Positions 59,160 through 64,000 of a stretch of 64,000 nucleotides of DNA are shown here, in pieces; positions within the stretch are counted from its first letter, which is position 1, and every line of letters starts with the position of its first letter. The notes under the pieces are model-generated. The model did no database searches, was not told the origin of the DNA, and worked only from the letters and a program-made list of their open reading frames with translations. The stretch comes from Caenorhabditis elegans (lineage: Eukaryota; Nematoda; Chromadorea; Rhabditida; Rhabditidae). A program made the position numbers and the translations under genes. Location of the stretch: NCBI RefSeq assembly GCF_000002985.6, contig NC_003280.10, positions 9,482,501-9,546,500 on the forward strand, read 5' to 3'.

Positions 59160-60385
59160 TCATTTCCAAGCGTTTTTCATTTGTTGAATATGTTCCTCTA
59201 TAGTTTGCTTGGTGTTTGTAAATTTTTTAATGATGAGTACGCGGTTGGCATACGATGACCGAATCCGATAGAAAATTAGAATTGGAAAAGATGCAGCAAT
59301 GTACGGAGGAGTCTGAAAAACTGATATTGATGTAAAAACAAAAATTATTCAAACTGACATAAAGCCAAACTGCAACTAAGTAGTAATTCTCATATGAGAT
59401 AATTTCTCGAATAGATTTTATGATAAAAAATCCTAACGAATATACCAAGAAAAATATGAATTGAACAAAAGTAAGGAAGCAGATTGTACTAGTTGAATCG
59501 ATTACTTCACGTTTACGGAATCTTGGGCCAACGACAAATGGAGTTCTGAAATGTGGAGTTTACAAGAGCTTTTCTGTGAGTTTTCCGGGTAAGCACAGAA
59601 ATTCATGCCTGCGGGGGTTTTCTTTTGTGCCTCTCTGAAATTCGCGGGGAACTCTTTTCTGCAATTGTCGGTTAAACTTCCAAAAGGGAATTTCAACAGC
59701 ATTCCCCTCTAATAAAATTTGAAACAAAAACTTACGAGTATTCAAATTTCTTATTGTACTTCCATATCAGAATAGAAGTTACTAAATTGAATAAAGCTAG
59801 TAGAGTACAAATACTTTGAAAATAAGATGATCTATCGACACTATCACTTGGGAATGAAATACAAGTGAGTTGATAACCATCCAAAGGATCATCCCAGATA
59901 ATTAATCTCGAGGTTATGAAGCTCAAACACAATACCGATACAGATATAGCGAGCCCCGTACGAACGCTCTTTTTTTCCTCATAGTTCTTTATGAAAGTTG
60001 CACAAGCTCGTTCCAAAAGTAATCCTGTCTGTCCGTATACCATTCCAGCAACTCCAGAAACAAATACTTCCAAATATAATCGACATTCGAATTCTGTCTT
60101 CAAGGGAATGCAGGGTTGATTCGTTTCAAAAAGCGATATGTGTAATCTTCGAATTGTTTCGATTGCGTAGAGAACTTGATGTAAATTTGCAGAAAAAAAG
60201 TTTTGAATTAATAAGAACTTTGTCGAAAGTTCAAATATCGACTTTTTCTGGACGACTTTAATAGCATAGTAGGTAAAAATGAAAGTAATGAATACGGGAA
60301 TCAAAACTATTATTTGATTGATTCGGAAGTTCAAACTAATCAACCGATCAATTTCAAGTTTTGAAGCACACTTCGTCAAGGACAT
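59160..60385 (-). CDS. sra-8: Serpentine receptor class A (sra-8 position)
   Basis: The start at 60385 gives MSLTKCASKLEIDRLISLNF; the first exon is 59736-60385 (650 nt). TM1 VLIPVFITFIFTYYAIKV, then KFLLIQNFFSANLHQVLYAI, GVAGMVYGQTGLLLERACATF, and WDDPLDGYQLTCIS. Exon 2 (near 59548-59355) starts TPFVVGPRFRKREVIDSTST and encodes TM6. Exon 3 ends IQQMKNAWK with the stop at 59160-59162. All exons are open, so it appears functional. It is closest to the receptors at 57-58 and 62-64 kb. Symbol by order. Confidence 0.88.
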
Positions 60386-61456
60386 TCTTTAAAAGTAAAA
60401 AGAACCAAGATATCAGAGGAACTGAAGTTTATGTCTATAACTGAAAGAAGACGTGTCTACTCAGTAGTGAATTCATTCGATCATACAATTTTGATCAACA
60501 CAACAAGTAGACTACAAAAATGTTGATATCAAAAAATCATAAGGATGAGTAAGCGTAAAAAGACATTTTGAACTTTAAAAATGTTACCGAAATGTATATG
60601 TATTGTGAATAATTAGACAGTTATAATGAGACCTCTGTTACGTGACTCTGTTACGTTGACTTGAAGAAAAATTCAACTTGAACAGAAAGTCAAAATATAC
60701 GTTTTTGTTCTATTGTTACTATAGAACACAAATCCCAAGAAAATTTAGAAAATGGAAATTTTTTGTCATATAACTAGAAAACTACAATTGTTGTCTTTCT
60801 TAGTAAACATTTTTTTCCGATTTGTATTTGATTTAAATGTACTCTCCGAAGAAACTAGTTTAGATGAGTTATTGTGGTAGAAATAATTATTGGCGGAAGT
60901 AGAGTAAAAAGTTCTGTTTAAATAATGAATGCAGATTTTTGAAGTTTCTCATGTACACATTCGAAACTTTTGAAGATGAGCAAAGTAAATTTTAGAATAA
61001 AAAATGCATGGCTGTTGTGATTATTACGAAAGGAAATGTATTCCGTCTATATCGTATAATAATTAAATGCTATTTTTTCTTTTATTCAAAACGCTTGGTT
61101 ATCCCTGTGTTTCAAATAAATAAATAACTTTCATTGGATGAATCGGTCTCATTCGGACAAAAATAAATATCGACAATGTATCTATAGACTAGATTCATTA
61201 AGAATCCCGAACTTCCGAATTGCAAAGTTTATACATTTCCCAGTTTAGCTAATATATCAATCAGACGAAATATTATCAGAAATGCCGTGGGATTTTTGTG
61301 TCTAATCCAATTTCATTTTTTTTTCTCAGAGATCTGTATTTAGAATTGCAAAAAACTATTTCAAAATGATTGTAAAAATTTATTTTGTAGCCGAAGGAAG
61401 GTAACGAACAAGTATTTATTTTACTTTGTTGAACTTAAACAATATTACTATTTTTA
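60386..61456. other. Divergent intergenic region
   Basis: AT-rich interval between divergent receptors. No coding sequence is seen apart from a short ATG frame at 61366 (MIVKIYFVAEG) ending at a GTAACG donor, possibly linked to the orphan exon that follows but in the wrong phase. Confidence 0.4.
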
Positions 61457-61672
61457 GGTTTTGAAATATTTTCGATTGGAAATTGGTTTCAGCCTGAGCC
61501 TGAGCGACTGAACCACCAACCAAGACTGCAAGAACAACTTACAGTTACATATGATGATATGACACGAACGGTTGATTCCGCCGAGGAAATTAATTTAAAA
61601 CAATCACAGTACTGTATTCTTCTCATTCCCGGTGCTCAAGCGTTCCAGATTGAGAGTTGTTGTCTCTCTTGA
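61457..61672 (+). CDS. Orphan coding-like exon, probably a gene remnant
   Basis: After CTATTTTTAG the frame is open for about 71 codons: GFEIFSIGNWFQPEPERLNH, then QPRLQEQLTVTYDDMTRTVD, SAEEINLKQSQYCILLIPGA, QAFQ, with a stop at 61670-61672. Codon use is typical of worm genes, and the block is clearly less AT-rich than its flanks. It bears no similarity to SRA receptors, and I recognise no family. The nearest upstream mini-exon joins out of frame. It may be an exon of a small unannotated gene or a relic. A locus numbered between the flanking receptors (AH6.13) would fall here, but I cannot confirm it. Confidence 0.4.
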   Translation, partial: GFEIFSIGNWFQPEPERLNHQPRLQEQLTVTYDDMTRTVDSAEEINLKQSQYCILLIPGAQAFQIESCCLS

Positions 61673-62185
61673 CGACTTTGATTTTTTTCAATACACGCCC
61701 TCGGGATTTCCTTAATAATTCCACGGACATCTCATATAATGCTCAGTGCAGCCAATTGTTTTCTTACTTTCGACAAAAATTCACTGAGCATTTAATTTTT
61801 GAAGGGGACAAACCGAGCTTTTCTCAACTTCAAAATTGAAAATCATTGAATTCAAATGACCTGCAACTTTTTTTACTGTCTCAAAAAATGAAATGTCGGA
61901 AAAGAAAATCATTCGAATCAAATGCACCAGGAAAAATTAAGTTTTAGAAGTGTTTAAGGTACTTTTTCTATAATTATTTATTATAAAAGATATAGTCTTC
62001 CCTTGTCATGACATGTGGTTAATTCTATGAAAGTTTGATAGAATTATGATATTCACATAAAACAAGGTTGTGATGTCTGGTGTTTCACAGTCCGTTGACT
62101 TTTGATGCAATTCTTGGTAGACATCCTCCGACTATGTTTTAGATGTCATTTTCAAGTTTTGCAGTTTCTCGAAATATTAGAAGCC

Positions 62186-63708
62186 ATGTCTGCACCGAAC
62201 TGCGCACGAAAATATGATATTGCTCGTCTTTCCAGCTTGAATTTTCAAATTTCCCAATATGTTTATCTTAGCTTGATAAGCTTAACTTTTATATTTTCTT
62301 ATTTTGCTGTGAAAATTGTTCATCAAAAATCGATTTTCCAACTTTCCACTAAAATCTTATTATTTCACAATTTGGTTTCTGCGAATCTTCATCAACTTTT
62401 ATACTTATTTTCCGCACTCCGAAGGCTCAACCTGGCATATTTCTATATTGACGAACCATGTGTTCCTCTAATATCGGAAGCTGACTGTCTACCTTACCTC
62501 AAGGTTTTAGTAACTGGAATAAGTGGAATGATCTATGGCCAAACTGGTCTACTTTTGGAACGAGGTTGTGCAACTTTCATCAAAGATTATGATAAGAAGA
62601 CAAGCATGTTTGTTGGGATAGCAATATCAATTGCCATTTTGTTTTTGAGCTTGATCACTGGAAAAATTATAATTTGGGATGACCCACTTCAAGGATATCT
62701 TCTTTCGTGTGTTTCCTATCCAAGTCAAAGTGTTGAAAGATCAAGACTATTTGCAAGTATTTATACATTTATATCTTCATTCAATTTGGTTTTCTCAGTT
62801 TTGTTAAGAAGATATAACAAAAAACTGGAATATTCGTAAGCTTTCTAAGTTGTTTGAAAAGTTTACTGTTCGTCAATTTCTGGAATTTTAGTTAAGAAAG
62901 TCAGATGGCAAATCATGATGCCTTCATAAAATGAGTAAATAAACCTGATTAGTTTACTATTTTGTTCAAACTTCAATTTTGGAACGTATTGCGCTTAAAG
63001 GTACTGAAAACTAGTATGCACGAAAAACTTCTTACTGTCTACTAGATATCTTTAATTGCCTGAAACGCGGCAATATTTAGTGCAATTCAACTTCCAGACG
63101 TTTGACTCTTTGTAATTTACTTTTGCGTAATATCTGATCTCTGAAATTTCTGAATAGTATTTTTCTGATTAGCTTGTTTTTCTTCTCATTGTTTCCACTA
63201 CATTTGCTTCCAAACTTGGAAAACAAATTTTTGAATAAATCTAGAATATTCTAATCTGGTTTTTGATGTTTTAAAGTTCCATTAATGTTTTTTGAGCGTA
63301 AGAAATGTTTCAATTTTCCAGAACACCCTTTGTTGTTGGCCCGAGATTTCGGAAAAGAGAAGTGATTGACTCCACAAGTACAATATGCTTTTTGACATTT
63401 GTTCAATTCATATTCATGTTCATTTATTCATTCGGAATATTCACACTGAAAACTATTCGAAGCATGCTTACTTACAGACAGTACTATTTCATTGTTGTCT
63501 GGTTCTATGTAAGCACTTGAAATTTATTTTAAAAAGCTGAAAATTTTATTTCCAGACAATTCCATTCATTGCTGCGCTGTTTCCAATTCTACTAGTTTAC
63601 AGGATTCGTTCTTCACATGTTAGCCGAGTAACGATTATTAAAACATTTACAAAAACCAAGCAAACACAAGAAGAACACATTAAGCAATTGAAAAACGTTT
63701 GGAATTGA
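62186..63708 (+). CDS. sra-9: Serpentine receptor class A (sra-9 position)
   Basis: Three exons (62186-62835, 63322-63508, 63556-63708) give 329 residues. The start MSAPNCARKYDIARLSSLNF is preferred over the in-frame ATG at 62102 because a TTTTGCAG acceptor lies between them and the first exon then has 650 nt. Motifs are KILLFHNLVSANLHQLLYLF, GISGMIYGQTGLLLERGCATF, WDDPLQGYLLSCVS, exon 2 TPFVVGPRFRKREVIDSTST, exon 3 TIPFIAALFPILLVYRIR, and tail TQEEHIKQLKNVWN. Intron 1 is the longest of the cluster at 486 bp. Intact. The name by order is sra-9, reported in ASK neurons. Confidence 0.88.
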
Positions 63709-63937
63709 ACATAATGATTCCTATTTTATGAAATCTGAATTTTTGTAAATATGTGTATATTTTTTTGGAATAAATAATTGTCATTAGGAAAAAAATCGAG
63801 TGATCTTCTTTTCCGAATTTTCATTTTAATTTCGAGATAGTAAGAAAAGTTGCAAGTCATTTGAATTCAACGATTTTCCTTAATATTTCTGAATTTATTC
63901 TTCAAATGTATAATGTTTGAATGTTCCTCGTTTAAGT

Positions 63938-64000
63938 TCACTTCCACATATTTTTCATTTGATTGATATGACTTTCTTGTGACTGTTTCTCTAGTGTACA
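63938..64000 (-). CDS. 3' end of a further sra receptor, cut by the window edge
   Basis: The minus strand reads TLEKQSQESHINQMKNMWK then a stop at 63938-63940. This is the shared SRA C-terminal tail (T-x-x-K-Q-x-Q-x-x-H-I-x-Q-M-K-x-x-W), so the receptor cluster continues to the right. It is convergent with the preceding gene, the two stops being about 230 bp apart. Confidence 0.8.
   Translation of the reverse strand, partial: CTLEKQSQESHINQMKNMWK

Noticed and set aside
1-64000. tRNA, rRNA, CRISPR and bacterial operon features
   Set aside because: No tRNA-like box A/box B pair or rRNA block was noticed, and prokaryotic features do not apply to this intron-containing nematode sequence. A dedicated tRNA or covariance-model scan was not possible here.

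Overview
The window is nematode nuclear DNA: AT-rich, short introns with TTTTCAG-type acceptors, many small exons, and two families expanded in Caenorhabditis chemosensory neurons. The gene order (three receptor guanylyl cyclases, a sideroflexin, a lysine-rich protein, an sra receptor, a MEX-5/6-type CCCH protein, then a run of sra receptors) matches my memory of the C. elegans chromosome II region of cosmids R134 and AH6 (gcy-1/2/3, sfxn, sra-1 to sra-9, mex-6). Symbols rest on that order plus protein families; no database was consulted.

Layout. 1-20 kb is gene-poor. I find one reasonably supported minus-strand gene (about 5372 down to 4174, with phase-compatible candidate exons at 1963-2123 and 1087-1196) and isolated exon-like islands on the plus strand (5.7, 6.3, 7.8 and 14.4 kb). 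The rest is AT-rich intergenic or intronic sequence with simple repeats. 20.3-34.4 kb holds three tandem minus-strand receptor guanylyl cyclases. All three carry a GAAGCC site (the core recognised by the ASE neuron selector CHE-1) about 104-133 bp upstream of the ATG. The middle copy lacks 17 nt in its kinase-homology domain and is frameshifted. 35.1-36.4 kb is a mitochondrial sideroflexin, divergent from a lysine-rich protein (36.6-37.7 kb). 37.8-39.2 kb is the first sra receptor. 39.7-40.1 kb is a terminal-inverted-repeat element filled with tandem repeats. 40.4-41.0 kb is a small three-exon gene for a secreted, lipocalin-like protein. 41.7-43.4 kb is mex-6.

44.5-64 kb is a cluster of sra seven-transmembrane receptors: five on plus and two on minus, plus the last exon of a further minus-strand gene at the right edge. 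The intact members share one gene structure (first exon 650 nt, second 187-193 nt, third 153 nt). Two members are broken: one has an internal stop and a 20-nt deletion, the other has lost the middle of the receptor. A decayed CR1/Jockey-like non-LTR retrotransposon (51.5-54.9 kb) lies in the 5' flank of one receptor, and an orphan coding-like exon lies at 61.5 kb.

Function. Most of the window encodes sensory signalling: membrane guanylyl cyclases of salt-sensing neurons and serpentine chemoreceptors. A germline/embryonic RNA-binding protein and a mitochondrial carrier sit between these blocks.
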